This document shows, piece by piece, positions 1 to 13,700 of a stretch of DNA of 64,000 nucleotides. A program made the position numbers and the translations under genes. Position 1 is the first letter of the stretch. Every line of letters starts with the position of its first letter. Under the pieces are notes generated by a model. It saw only the letters and a list, made by a program, of their open reading frames with translations. It searched no databases and had not been told where the DNA came from. This stretch comes from Trichostrongylus colubriformis (Eukaryota; Nematoda; Chromadorea; Rhabditida; Trichostrongylidae), in contig OZ022261.1 of assembly GCA_963978905.1 (NCBI GenBank), positions 1,985,992 through 2,049,991 on the forward strand. The letters are read 5' to 3'.

Positions 1-682
1 TAGCTGTCATTGGCGGGAGCCTATTGAGGAGCCCTCATTAACCACATCACCGTAGCACTGTCCTCAAGCTCTCGTCGTGTATACCCGTCAGGCATACACG
101 AGAACAAATTAGCGTTATCTGAACTCCTGAGCAGACTTATCTCGACCTTTCCTCGCCTTCGTCTGCGATGTTGTAACGTACATACGGCGGGTTTTGACAG
201 GGCGTTTAATACATCCAAATACTGTCAGCACACCCTCTATCTTGTGGTGTGAAAAAGAGGTCGAAGTTCACAGCGAATAACGCGGAAGGTCTTTCAGGAA
301 ATGAAGCGGTTTTTGAAAAAGGATTTTTGCATCATATGGGGGTATATACATCAAACACATAACTATCCCTCATTTTTCCTGAGCGGCCCTACAAACGCCA
401 AAGAAGGGGTCGATGGTTCGATCCACACTGAAGACAATTTTTGCAAATTTTGGAATTTCAGTTTGGGTTCGTAGACATTTGGATGTAAATATGTTCAATT
501 CTCGCTCTGATAGCATTACACTACTCCTCATTTTTATTTTTTAGCAAATTTACCGGTTCAATTATTTGAGCCTGCCAGTGCTCATGGAGCACGAACGAGA
601 CGTTTTTGAATTCGATATTCGTACTCAGGGGGTCGAACTACCCCCAATGATGTGTTTCTATCCAAGTTACTCAGTTACTCAG
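1..682. other. No recognisable gene
   Basis: Only short open frames that resemble nothing known to me. An acceptor-like sequence at the right edge (AG at 681-682) leads into the collagen-like segment. A short tRNA B-box-like match near 415-424 has no partner A box. Confidence 0.5.
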
Positions 683-1017
683 ACTGCCTGGACTCAAAGG
701 AGAGCTTGCATATGGTCTGCCTAGCCAACCTGGAACTCCTGGACAAAAGGGAGAGCCCGGACCGGTCGGAGTTTCTGGTCTTCCTGGACCTCAAGGTCCA
801 CCTGGCTCCCACGAGTTTGATAAAGGATGGAATACCAGAACAGCCTGGAATGCCTGGTATACCAGGACTTTAAGGTGAAGCTGGATTCCCTGGAAGACCT
901 GGAGATGTCGGATCACTCGGACTTCGTGTGTAAACGGACGGAAAGGAGAGAGCGGACTTCCTGGTCCTCCAGGACAATCTGGTGTCCCTGAAATACCTGA
1001 AGAGAAAGGATTCCCGG
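683..1017 (+). pseudogene. Collagen Gly-X-Y segment, frame-broken
   Basis: Translation gives collagen triplets, but spread over all three forward frames. The first part reads LPGLKGE, then [13 protein letters not shown] and [10 protein letters not shown]. The frame then shifts near 815 to give [11 protein letters not shown], which runs into a TAA at about 871. [11 protein letters not shown] follows and meets another TAA. A further shift gives GRKGESGLPGPPGQ and EKGFPG. The block is bounded by AG at 681-682 and a GTAGGT donor-like sequence at 1018, so it looks like one former exon. Interrupted triplets resemble basement-membrane (type IV) collagen more than cuticle collagen, but that is a weak inference. 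At least two shifts and two stops make a functional exon unlikely unless the assembly has errors here. No neighbouring collagen exons were recognised. Confidence 0.7.
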
Positions 1018-1530
1018 GTAGGTTGCGCTTTGTACATACATAGATGTCACAGCTAAACGCTATAAGACCAACAACGATCAAACAACGATCAGATGTCGAC
1101 AAATGTATTGGGTCTTCCAAGTAGTGTCGCTTTTTTCAAGCGAAAATTTTTGCCATGCAATCACAAGTTTTCGCTGCATATCATTAATAATTCGGAAGTA
1201 AATTTTCTGCTCTACAAAATGACATGTTCAGTTTCCCATGTTAGAATGGCGCCGACGCTGGTGAAGAGGTAGATCCAGCAGACAAAAATTGGCCAGATCG
1301 GCAATTAATTAAAACACTATGTCTTACTTGAGGAGAACTAACCAATCATGTGTTCCATACTTAGCCCCGACCTCCTCTGCAAGTTCCACCAGTCGGTTGC
1401 TTGAGAAGTAACGTCGCTCTTTTCCCACATTTACGTATACAGACACATACATATCATATTAGAAATAAGGGTCTGTAGATCATTAATCTCATCTTTCTAT
1501 TATTCCATCAATGAAGTTTTCGGGTCAAAT
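1018..1530. other. No recognisable gene
   Basis: AT-rich sequence between the collagen relic and the fold-back element. Nothing recognised. Confidence 0.5.
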
Positions 1531-1775
1531 AAAGTCGGGGGGGGGGGGGGGGGGGAGACGCAACTTTGCGTCGACGTCGAAACTCCTTCCCCTTTCCCCT
1601 CCCTAGGCTTAGGCTAAAATTGATATCTCTTCCTTCCACATAAAAAAAGCATATGTCAAAGCATAAGTCTCATCTGCTTTAGCCTAAGCCTAGGGAGGGA
1701 AAGAAGCTTTGACGTGGGTGAAATGTCGACGCAAAGTTGCGTCTCTCTCCCCCCCCCCCCCCTCCCCCCGACTTT
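1531..1775. repeat. Fold-back element with poly-G/poly-C ends
   Basis: The left arm begins AAAGTC, has 19 G (1537-1555), then GACGCAACTTTGCGTCGAC and a C-rich stretch ending CCTAGGCTTAGGCT. The right arm is the inverse: AGCCTAAGCCTAGG, GTCGACGCAAAGTTGCGTC, then 14 C (1749-1762), T, 6 C and GACTTT. The spacer is about 60 bases. No open frame is present. It is probably a small non-autonomous inverted-repeat transposon. Confidence 0.75.
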
Positions 1776-4684
1776 GCTTAACCCAAGTTCTCTACTGCAA
1801 ACTGATTTTGGCTAACAGTGCGCTACTTTTCAGTGAGCGATTCCGAAAACATGTGCGACTTGGCGTCTAGGTGGTGGCTTGAAACAGACTCACACACGTA
1901 ATTCGGGGCGCTTACCGCGCTCCGATAACGAACCGCGCGCGTCAGCTCGCGCTGTGGCGCCTTGGAATTGATAGCCTTCTCGATACGGTTGGTCGTTTTC
2001 TCGTATCCCCTTCAATATCCTTTGTAACGAATGGAATAATAATGTTTCATTTTTTCTTTGTTCTGACAGTCCCACATTTTACCCAACTATTGTCTCGAAA
2101 CTAGGATCGAATGTGAGAAACGAATACAATGTTCTCCAGTTTCAGTACGAGAAACAAACTGTCTGATTATTTTATTAAACTGAAGGTACATTTGTCAGAA
2201 TGGCCGATTTTACTTAGTTGGCTGAAAGGCATTATGTACATTTCCTTTCAGAATCTGTTGGGTTTGTCATGATTTTTAGTCATCTTTGAAATGAATTATT
2301 TCGCAACTGCACTGTTAGCTCTTGCATGACTGATGCACTGAGAGTGGTCCCTTCATTTACAATATCTGTTCTGAATGTTGCACGAACTGTAAAAGGCACA
2401 CTCAAATGTGAGAAGTTTTTCGCATTTGAATGAATATCGAATTTGTACAGCTCAGCTCATTGCCTAACTTCTCTTTTTTTATCAACAGCTATGAAGCACG
2501 GCAGTTTCGACTTGACAATTTGTGGTTGCAATTTTAAATGTGAGCTCTAATGTCAGGTACCGTTCACCAGCTTTGCTATCACCTGTGATGCGTGCATCAC
2601 ACGGTGAGTCTCTACAAAATGGACTGTTTGCTAGCAACTCAACGTTATCGATCGGGCCCACTCGGCATAGTTCCACCACCGTAAATCATATTTATAGTCA
2701 GCCACTATTCTTCAATAACTCTTCATAGTCTACGTTTTGTTGCTTTTTCTATTAGAGCCAAAATAAAATATGCTCATATAGTCGAAACATGTTGATCTAC
2801 TTGTGATATTCCTATGAAGTGCAACCATTGGTAGGTAACTCAAATGATTTGACGGTAGTTTTTTTTTTGCTGTTGGTATGAGAATCGAAAAGTGTTCACC
2901 TACCACCCTCTATGGAATAAGCAGTCATGCAGAAGTAGTGAGCGCTGTTCCGACTCTGTCTTCTTCAACCGTCTCTCATCAGCTGTTATCACGTTATTAG
3001 CTTTTATCAACTCTTATCGTTGGCTAGCACTTTCGGTCATCCATCATCTATTTCTCCGTCTTGCTATTGCATTCGGTCATCCGTCATCTATTCTTTGTTC
3101 TCCCCCCTCCCGTAATTCCTGTCAATGCAAATATATTCCTAACCTGATAAAATGTATGCTGAGTTTGATGATACTTAATGTCTGGCGTTCCTTATATCAG
3201 CTGTTCTCACGCTCCATCACCATTAATGTGTCGGTTTCGAGCCCTGAAAAACCTGTGAGTATCAGTGATCCAGATTCTCCGAGAGGTACAGTGGGAGTGG
3301 TAGGGCTCACCAGGACGCCGCATGTCAATTATTTTCATCTATTATTATCAGTATCAGTCGCTCGCGCCATCCGTTAATCACTTTTAAAATTCGGTGCCTC
3401 ATCATTATTGTGATGCCAGTGTAAATTTCGTGACAAACAGGCAGACGGACACACTAACTTGAATAATTAACGGATTAAATGTAGGTTGGTAAATCGATGA
3501 AATTTAGGAACTGCAATTCCTTTCGAAACATATTTGGACCTTTTGTGGGGCTTCGGATACTTTTCAATCACGAGCATTTTCTTGGGGACCACGAGCTTGG
3601 GTGTTATATTTCCAGACTCGATCGCTATGCTCTGACACTCCACAGGAACTTCTTGGTTGCTCACCACCGACCTCCTTTCAGTAGCTTCCCGCATAGGTTT
3701 TCACACTTATTGTTTTTGATTGTGGGATACCTCACCCACATAGTGCTCTCTCTGATCTTTCTTCGCCCTTCCTCCTGAACACAAATTTTTCTATTTTACG
3801 TTACATTCTGCTTTGCGACCCTTTGGGACCAATGGAGCTCGCAGGAACTACGGGTCTGTGTGAGGGCTATAGCGTGTACAGTGGTTTGAAGAGATATTCC
3901 GTTCACTATACATACAGATATTATGTTGTTAGGGGTAATGAAACTTAATAATGACGCGTCGTAGTGCAGGCTGTCACCCTTCTTTTTCATTCATATTGCC
4001 CTGCATTTCCTTGTGCTTGGAGTTATTGGTTTCGTCTTTTTTGCACCGTATCCCTGGCACTGTTATTCAGCTCTGTAACGTGCTTCTTAAACTTCTTTCT
4101 TTTATTTTTTTTTTTTGCCATGGGAACTAAGCGAAGCCTTCTCCTTAGTATGCACTTGATTTCCTTTCCGTTGCAGAATAGTTTGACGCTTCTCTGATCT
4201 GGCTTGCGTTAGCGTGATCCCACGATTCCACGTTTTCATCTTGCTAGAAAAATGTTTCATATCGAAATGAAACGATAAAAGGGCTTCGAGTGAATCGAAT
4301 GAAAAACGTAATCCTGTTGATTTTCAAAATTTGGTTTTTCTTAGCTGATGATTTTCGCCGCCACACGTGATGCATGAATTGTTACAAGTATGATGAGTTG
4401 ATGAGTTACGTACAAACGTTTCCGGCTCAACACGTTATACGTGCGAGTATCGATAAGCTATAGTAAATATAATTTGAGGAATCTGAGGGAGAATCCGGTA
4501 GCTAATGAATCAGAACGTGCCTAGAAAGCGTGGGCTGCGCTTACGTGTCCCGTAAACAAAAACTTTTGTTTATAACTCAGCACACTTGTAACAAGAAGCC
4601 TGTCATTTCTGTCACTTTCTCCAAGTCATTTCGCTTCGTCACCAGCTTTTTTCCTATAGCCACCATATAGAAAACTCCTTCAAA
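1776..4684. other. Gene-free stretch upstream of the F-BAR gene
   Basis: No exon recognised. An open frame of 161 codons at 2892-3377 (+) has low-complexity composition and includes a short direct repeat (around 3027-3100, CGGTCATCC-TCATCTATT), so it is not called as a gene. Promoter elements for the downstream gene must lie here, but none can be named. Confidence 0.45.
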
Positions 4685-4724
4685 TATTGTTTTTACAGGG
4701 AAAATTGTGAGCTGAATGTGAACC
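4685..4724 (+). promoter_or_regulatory. Probable trans-splice acceptor and 5' UTR
   Basis: A T-rich tract ending TTTTTACAG (AG at 4697-4698) lies 26 bases before the ATG at 4725. The spacing and sequence are typical of a nematode spliced-leader acceptor. It could instead be the acceptor of a cis intron from a non-coding first exon. Confidence 0.5.
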
Positions 4725-7700
4725 ATGGCAGTGAACGGATGTACGTCGCAAAATGTCAGCTGGGCAGAGCTATGGGTAGGTTGAATTGTTTTCGAATTCT
4801 TGCAATCAACTTTAAGGTGAGCCTATGAAGGCGGAGATCCGTTAGTCATGCGCCCAAGCTTTGTAAAAATGGATGATTTCTTTATACATGACACAAAAGG
4901 TGCTCGGCTATGTACAAGGTAGAGGAATTTTCATCACACATGAAACGAGAGGATGGAATATTGAACCATATTGTGTTTACTGTGCGCCAGTTCGGATTCA
5001 ATCGGATACTTCGACTGCGGACTTCGTTTCTCCAACACAAAAACGTACTATGCTTACTTATTGTGCACCATATGCAAAGTTTCATGCGAAAGAAATAGAA
5101 AATTGCGGAGAAATAACGCCTAAAACCCCGTGTCTGTACAACTTTGGGACGCGTGGGGGTCATGAAGACGTCGTAGCGTAGCGCCGTGCATTCGGGCAGA
5201 AGTTGTAAGTAAGTACGGGTTGCATTACGTCTTATTTTTTTCGACTGGCCGACTTTGACGAATATAGTTCTATAGAGCACGAAAGCGAGATAGATCGAAA
5301 GAGTGGGAAGTATTTTCCACCTATGATTAGTTTTGTTTTTGCAGATAGCTGTATTTTTTGTCTTCAGTGGATCTAAAGCTGTATTTTTTCCAGGGGATCA
5401 TCAATAGTGGTCGCATTACGTTAAGTTTTGGATTTCCAGGATCAAACGGAGGCTGTTGCTGGGCACACACAGAGAGGTGTGGACTTTTTGGAGCGAATAG
5501 GTACTTTCGCGAAAGAGAGGGCAATGATTGAGGAAGAATATGCCGCCAAATTAAGGCAAGTGTGAAGTAATTCATGCACGTATTCCATCAAATGATTCTC
5601 TTTCAGGGCACTAGCCAAGAAATCTCTTGGTAGAAAGAAGGAGGATGAAGAGGCTGCCAAAAATTTCACGTATGTGAGGTCATTTGCCAATCTACTTCGA
5701 GAACTGGAATTGCTCGCTGGTCAGCATGAGGTATGCTGCTGAAAAAATTAGAAAATGTTATAGTCGTTCAGCTATGCGTTATAAGGAAGTTTTAACAAAA
5801 TGAGGAATGGATCATTGTTGGTTTTGAAATTTTTGAGGTTTCGAACATACGCGTCATAGATGAAATTAGTCATTTTGAGCCAGGTTGTCTTTTTGTTATC
5901 GGAAGAGCTGTGTCAACGACCAGAACTTTTCCTACAACGTAATAGAGGCAGGTTGCAGGCGACGAAAAATCTGACGCCCACCGGAATTGTGCAGCGAATT
6001 TCTACTTGTATTCTCTAATGTGGCATTCATTGGTTTCCTAGTACTTGGAGAGACGCTTTTTCTCATGCTCTAACTGCTGTTCAAATAGCTTTGGATTGCT
6101 TGATTCAACTCAGCAATTTTTCGAATTTTGGGACGGCTAATGTGTTAGCCGTGGTAAATTAGTCCGTTTGTTTTCAGCACATGTAGAATTTCGACGACTG
6201 ACAAAAAAAAACTTATAGCTTGTGGCTCATATATCCTTGTTGAGCTGTCGATGTAGAATATTAACCATGGTCTTTCAGCGCGTTTGGTTGAGGTCATATG
6301 AGTGTTCATAACCATAACTAGTTTTTAGGTTGTTGGAGAGCGAATTCGGAAAGAGGTTATTCCTTACGTTAACACAAGGGTCGGAGTTCATCGTGCACAA
6401 CGGAAGCAGTGTCTTGCTGACCTTCAAGCAATCCATGCTAATCTCACTGGTGCTATGGAACAGCTCTTCAAAGCTCAGAAACATTATGGGTTTGTTCATC
6501 TGGCGTACTGATCGACATGCTATTAACTGAGTGATGTGATTTGTTTGTGAAAAGTTCATTCGTCGAATTGTGTTTGCTTGAGTGCGATTGAGCCCCTTAA
6601 GCTTCATTGATTCATTGTTAAGCTTTCGGCGTTAATGCCTTCTTCAAATCTTTATCACAGTAATTCACATACAAACGGCTGCATTCTAGTTAAAACATCA
6701 TCGAAACAAATCAGGGTTGTAAAGGCGGAGGATCTGGCGGCGCGTTGGCAAGGGTTAAGAATGAGTGGTCAGTCTCACTCTGAATCAGAAAGGTGTCATT
6801 GCTGATTACGCTTTTAGCTTTAAAAAGTCACGTAGTGTCCCTTTCGTGTTTATGTCTGGCTTGATCATTTGTACTCTCGTGCTTCCATATGGGAAATTAT
6901 GGAAACAGAGAGATGCAAATAATCAGGCCAAAAAATTAACGCGCAAGGGGAACTACATGACTTTTCCAGGCCCGTGGCATGGTAAGCAACGATACTTTTG
7001 CTTCACAGTTTGGTCGGCATCTCATCCTTAACTCTCGCCAACACACCATCAGGTCCCCTTCTTCCCAGTCCTGGTTTGTTTCGGTGATGTATCAACTGGA
7101 ATGTATCATTTGTATGTGAAGTACTGTAATTAAAGATCTGAAGACGGTATGGTGATGCCAAAAGCTTACCAGTTAATAAAATAAATTCAATAGCTTTAAA
7201 AACAAACGATATCGGATGATGCTCAGAGGTAGCAGCATTATTCCATATGGTCCGATTGTGTTGACCTTAACGTGGCTATTGCAAATCTGAATTGCCTTGC
7301 TCACCAAATTAGCTACAGAATTGTTCCCCTTTATTTCAGTAAAACCTTCAAGGAAGCGGAGGCTGCCTCTTTGAAGTATGCTAAAGCTGACAAAAACATG
7401 GAAATCTCTCGCTTGGATTTGGATAAGGCAAAAAATAATGCGCAGGTCGGTATTTTTATTATATCAGTTAGCTTAATTTTTTTCGTCCTCCTGTCTCCTT
7501 GATTTTGAGAACTAGGTGTTTACCGATATTACTCGTAGCGTAAATTATTCGAGTAAATTGTCTCAGACTGTTTATTCTCTTTATTCGAAGGTCATTGTTT
7601 CCTTGTTGTGTCTGAATTCTGTTTAATAGTGTTTCTGCTTTTTGCGAAGGGCATCATGAGATACGCGGGGTGAGGTTTCCGCTTTCATACGGAGACCATT

Positions 7701-10700
7701 CACTGGTCAGATGCCCGATGAATGGTCTTCGTATGAAAGCAGAAACCTCACCCCACGTATCTGAAGCATCAAATGGGATCGCCAATTGGAAATTCGGGTA
7801 ACAGGCGAACTTTAGAATTTCTCATTCGGAAGTTCTAATCAGCTTTCTGTACAGAGGATATTGTCCCTGTAATATGCTCGACTAGCACACGAGCGAGGCT
7901 AGTATAAAGTGCGAGTTCGGGTACTGTGCGGGGTCACCGTTTTGCCCATAACTTACCCTAAAGTCTGATAGATAAGTCCGCCCTCACGCGGTGTCGCGCG
8001 CGGCAGCGGCGGACGCAGGCACACTCCTCAAAACACAGGATCGCAATGCTCCCTTCATTCTTAAGAACGTTAGAGTTGTAGAAATTGTTTATTCAACTTT
8101 ATTTATAATATCTAACAAAACCGCGTATCAATATCTTCGTTGAACCCGTGTAACAATGATCATTCATCTTAAACTTTCTACGCAATCTCAATTTCATCGT
8201 CACAAACATCCATAACATAAAAACTCTCACTCATCTCATCTAACAATGACTCGGTTCAAGGCCTTTAAGAAGCTGTTGACAATCGTCTCCTCAAAAATTG
8301 AGTAAAAACTCGCAAACTAAAGCAGCTACCTCTCCGCACCTCATCCTTTTCTTGATGCCCCTTGTATAGCTGGCTTTTGTTGGGCAATTTTATTATGCCT
8401 CCTGTGTACTGCCGATGATAAGTTGTTCAGGCATTTCAAAGAGTTTGATGACTAGAAAGAGGGCTTACATCAGGTGCAAAACTTGACGCGGCAGGCAGAA
8501 GTGCGTTTTGCAGAGGAAGAAGACGGTGAAAGGCGCATGTTTGCAAGGCTTTGTACACCATCATCATGATAGAAATGAGAAATGTTTTTGTTCAACCACT
8601 ATTTCATCGCCAAAACCATCGTTTCATTGGAACTCCCGTTGAACAACGATGCTTCTCTCACTTTCCTCTGCCAACTGCGAAGTTTCTGTGTTCACCTTCC
8701 GTACGATCCCAACTTTACTCGCTACTCCTATTATGTTAACGAATACAATATGCGATTTAATATAAACTCGCTTCTAATACAATTTACTAATCACAGCTTC
8801 CTCAATTTCCTCCATCTTTGATTCTTTGAAGACTGCGGCTGCCTCTGCCGCTGCTGCCGCGCGCGACACCGCGTGCGGGCGGACTTATCTATCAGACTTT
8901 AGGGTAGCTTCCTCCAAATACCAGTATGTCTATTTGTTTTCTTAATACAACCGCCATCATTTCGCTTGATATGTTATCTGACTATTGCTAAGCCTTCTTT
9001 TCTTCTTGATTTAATGTAACAGCGCCACCCTTTTTCATGAACTGCATGTTTCAGTATTGCATTTCAGATGCGTTGTAACCTGAATGATGAGGCAAAACAG
9101 GCATACGCTCATGCCTTGCACGATGCCAACGACACCCAGAACGCTCATTATTCTCAACATCTTCCAGATGCATTAGCACGAATGAGGGTCAGTTTTTAGA
9201 ATGTGAATTTAATAAACTGAAATAATAGCCGTACAGATTTCAACCACTGTGTCCATTGATAACAACACAGCCCAATTTACCACGCTGCAGTTGGCACTGG
9301 AGGCTTGACCTTTAGGGACATGAATCATTGTACTTTCGCCCAGAACTTTACAACCCTGCGAGGTTTAGGTGTTTTACATCCTCCATGGCTTCGAGGATCG
9401 TAATAGTGTTGAATGGTGCCGAACTCTCCACACACGGTGCAAACTCAAGTCCAGAAGATGAGAGTACGGGAAGAAGACATTCCGCCTCCAGTATGCAAAA
9501 TGTCTAATCGCTTGCAAATTAGAAAAAAAGCTCTTAAAACTTGCTGATGAAAGCGCGGGACTGAAAGGCGAAGGGTAGTTACATAGAACATGGGACAGCT
9601 CATACCGTGACCCTACGTTTTGAAGGGACCCGAATCGCAGGAATACATTTCCATTCAAAGGTATCCAGACTGTAGCGTTTGCTTGTCTAGTTTTTTTTTT
9701 TCGCAATTGACTAGCGTTTCTATGTCTTTTCGTTGTTTTTTCTTGTCTATAGTTACTAGGTTCTTTCCAACGATAAAATATCTGAATCTTTCCACAGGCT
9801 ATTGATCTCGAGCGAATCAACGACACAAAAGTTGCAATGGAACTTTGTCTAGCTACTGAAGTTGAAGTTCGACCGATTATCGGTGAGTAGCAATTTCCTT
9901 CTCAGCTATCTCATAGCATTTCAACGGTGGTTGATAGATCCCAGCCGTTTGGCCGACACACTACAGTCTGTATTGCAATAGATTTTCTTGCGATACAGTT
10001 TATCGAACAGTAACACCGCCAGAATACACTTTGGCTGCCTCACACTATACGCATGGCACGGTGCACTGTTTGTGCAAACCGTTCCAATGATGATACTGAT
10101 CGATCGATATCGATCGAGCCCGATCAGCATGCTCCCATGTGTGACACGCGCAGTAGTGTCCGCCAGTCCAACTGGTCATATAAAATGGGCGCGCATGTGA
10201 CTGATGGAGTGTTATCAATCAATATGACGACGCTGACTTTTTGACCCCCTCTTCCACTTATGGATGCGAGCTAAGGGCGCCGTATCAGTTGGGTGCTAGG
10301 GCCATGATGATTTTCACGCCTTAGTTCAGTGATGGTCACTTTACAATCCAGCTGATGCGGAGCCCCCAGCTCGAACCCATGATCAGCGCACCAAACGGTG
10401 GTCATTCGTTCTGCCTCAGTGTCACACCCCCGGAAGCACCTCCCCCACATCGCTGCAGATCTCCTCTGCAAGTGAAGTCTTGCTTGTAGATCCTCGAAGT
10501 GTATTCCGTTAATGGAGAGACCCTGTTGGAGCTGAGATACTGATATTTAATCAAATCTGATTATACGAGACAAGCACTTTTGTATTTTCTAGATTGTTGT
10601 GGATACTAATTTTTCTTGCTTCAGCTAGATGTCATGAGGACATGAAGAAGGCTGTGGAGCAGATAGATCCTATCCAAGATACTGCTATGGTCGTGGAGCA

Positions 10701-13700
10701 GTTGAAGTTCGTTTTCCTTTTTTTCGCAGTTATTATATGACTTCTTATTTTTCGTCGTTCATTACATCTTGATTGTGGCGCCTTGACGTAATACGCTCCA
10801 CTTGAGGGCGTGTACATACGGAATGCATAGTATCATTTGCCCCGGAGGGGTGGTGGCGTCAGGAAGGGGGTGGGGACAGCTAGTGGCGGGGGTTGACCCG
10901 CCCTCGTAGCAACTCGGCCCGGTGCAACGGAAGTCCAAACGCAGCGCAGCGAGGTCACAATTAGGACCCAAGGCGCGCTCTGAAAGGCGAGTTCGTCATG
11001 CATTATATTTTCTTAGCTCGAATTTCATTCACAGAAAACATCTCCAGTTTCCAATTTTTTCTCTACCGCGACTGGTGCATCGATATTTTGAAACCATGGC
11101 AATGGACGTACCCAAAAGAAGGGAGCAAAGTAATGCACGTGTTAGGGTGGCGAGGCAGGTGCTTTCTGTCTCAGTTAAGCTCTCAGTTTGAGAAAAAAAA
11201 TTTTTAAATCAAAAGTGTGTCTAATAGTGGTGATCGCTCAATAACTGCTAATCAAACGGCGCTTTGACGTCAGGAGGAGCGCGAAGTAATGCATGAAGGG
11301 GAAGTATAAATGAAGATGTAGATGGTTACCAGTACGCTCGGGTAGAAGTATGCTAATAAGACGACAAAATTGTCCAGCGCACAGCTCAGGTCGGCGCTTT
11401 CGCTTACGGTCCTAGCGAAAGCAGCAATGCATTGGTTTGACAGGATATCTTGGTGCTAGCCTTTCGCTACCGTATCCGATGCTTTTCGAAACGAAAGGAT
11501 CTGTTAGTAGGAGATGTACTCTTTCGCAAATATACACACTCACTATTTCCTTGTATTCGCATTATTGATTTATATTCGTATATAAGACGTTCTATTTTCA
11601 GAACTGGGTACAGGCATCCTCCTCCTCTACAGTTTGAAGACTTGGGTCGTCCTGATAGTTGTTTGAGTGGCGGAGGAGGTACATGAGTTTACTTACTACA
11701 TCGATTCACACATTTTTTTCACCTTATGGAACACCATCGAGTATCTTGAAAAAAAAAACGCTGAGAGACATTGTTGCATAGGAAATTGATTACAATTTTC
11801 GCTTTGATCGCATTATTGGGCAAGTTGAAAACGCTCCAAATCCCTGTCCCTTTGGTCATTACTCATACCGGATTTTTAGAGTGACATCTTTCTAAAAGTA
11901 AGGTATTCAGATGTGTCGCACGCAGATGCTACTTTGAAAAAAGGATTGCTCAGTGGCGGTAGGAAGGATGGCAAAGGAGTGTCTCGCAAACAGTCAATGC
12001 ACCAGAAAATATTTGGAGGAGGCGACAAGCACAAGGTATGTTAGAATTGTCATTGTCGTTTTCTAAAATGTCGACGTGCAATCGGCGAATCAAACAAATT
12101 AGTTGATGATGACGGTGGCTTTTCCCTTTACCATAAGTCTGAGGCAACTGAGTAGCCGTTTGGAGTATATCAGCCGAATAAGGAATGTGGCCTAAACTGA
12201 ACTTTTCTCACCCAGCGCCCATTCAAGATCATTGTCACCGCGTCAGTGTGAGTAAAAACGCATGGAGTTTACTCTGCTAAGGGTTCCCTCTTTTTGCTGC
12301 CCTTTCTGCTAGGGGCTTTCTTATTTTCTCCCCTCGATAATGGAAACTCAGGAATCTGTGGGAATCTCCATTAAACACCGTCGGATTATTATGTCTTCTG
12401 CTGGTACTGCAGTATATCCATGGATGGGATGCGAATCATGGGAGGGGGGGGGGGGGGCTGCGTTAGGTTACCATAAATCGTACATTCTGGCTACTGGGAT
12501 TCAAGAAATAGGATTGGACCTGTGAACAATGGTGGAGAAATCATTTTTGGCGATTAGTCGGCAAGAGAATGTGTGACTGAGCGCTGGTACCTTTCCTATT
12601 GCCCTTACCGGCTGTCCTGAGAATGAGCTCAAAGCGGTTATATCGCAGTAGAATTTTGAAAAAAAAAAAAAGAATCTTGACAGACATACTATATTCACAT
12701 ACTAGCTTACTAAAGGTGATGGGTCTTTTCAGTCGGATTCAAATGCTGATTATGGGCAGCTTCCTCCACAGCAACGAGCACGTCGTCTACAAGCAAAGCT
12801 ATGTGAATTAGAAAAAGAAAGAGAGAAAATTCAACACAGCAGAGATGGGCTAGCAAAAATGAAACAGGTCAGTTGTTAAATTGCTCACAATAACTCATTC
12901 TTTTTTCGTCTAATGAGTTCCAGTTTGTTTACTGCTCTTATTGCATGATTGAAGGTCTACACCGATAATCCGAAAATGGGGAATCCTGCAGACTGCGAAA
13001 CTCAGCTTTGTCAATACGAAAAAGAAATTGAGTGCATCAATCAACAAATTAACAAATTTCACCTCATTTTGGAGGAGGTGCAACTGCAGAACAGCAGTGT
13101 TGTAGGTGAGTATATCACTACAACTTGCTTTCACTTGAACATGCTCTTTAATAACTTCTTTGATTATGGTATCATTTTTTGTTTTCGCTTTATACTGTGC
13201 CCAAAGGGTAGTGAACATTGACGCTCCTTCCACGCTGCCGCCGTATGCACTGTTTGAGCGACTTACTGGGTTCAGTAGCAGTAGCTCTTAAGTCTAGATA
13301 TGTATGTTACGAAGATCCGAAGTGAAGTAGCACTCAAAAAGCAGCGGAAGAATCGTTGACTGCATATAAGTGGCTGTAGCTTTCATCGATGAAATCTTCA
13401 CCAGTTCATGTTGAAATTACTTTTTTGAATCAAAGAACTAAGCTACTGTCACGTTTCAAAAGGAAGAATTACTTTTTTTTAAACCAACGACCTAAATTAC
13501 TGTCACGTTTCAAAAGAAATATAAGGAGCTTATAGCAAGACACGTGTCCTTATAGCGTCATTGCTTCAATATTCCTGAGTTCCCGAAGCAGGGACGGTTA
13601 AGCATGCTGGAGGTTGCGGACGATTCTCGTAGCAGTGAAATTCTGATGCAAAAATGGTATGAATGTTGGCCATCTTCCATATATTTCCTGGTATAGAGTT

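Noticed and set aside
412..426. GGTTCGATCC, like a tRNA B box
   Set aside because: No A box or cloverleaf at the proper distance.
2892..3377. 161-codon open frame, plus strand
   Set aside because: Low-complexity translation, overlaps a direct repeat, has no recognisable domain and no splice context.
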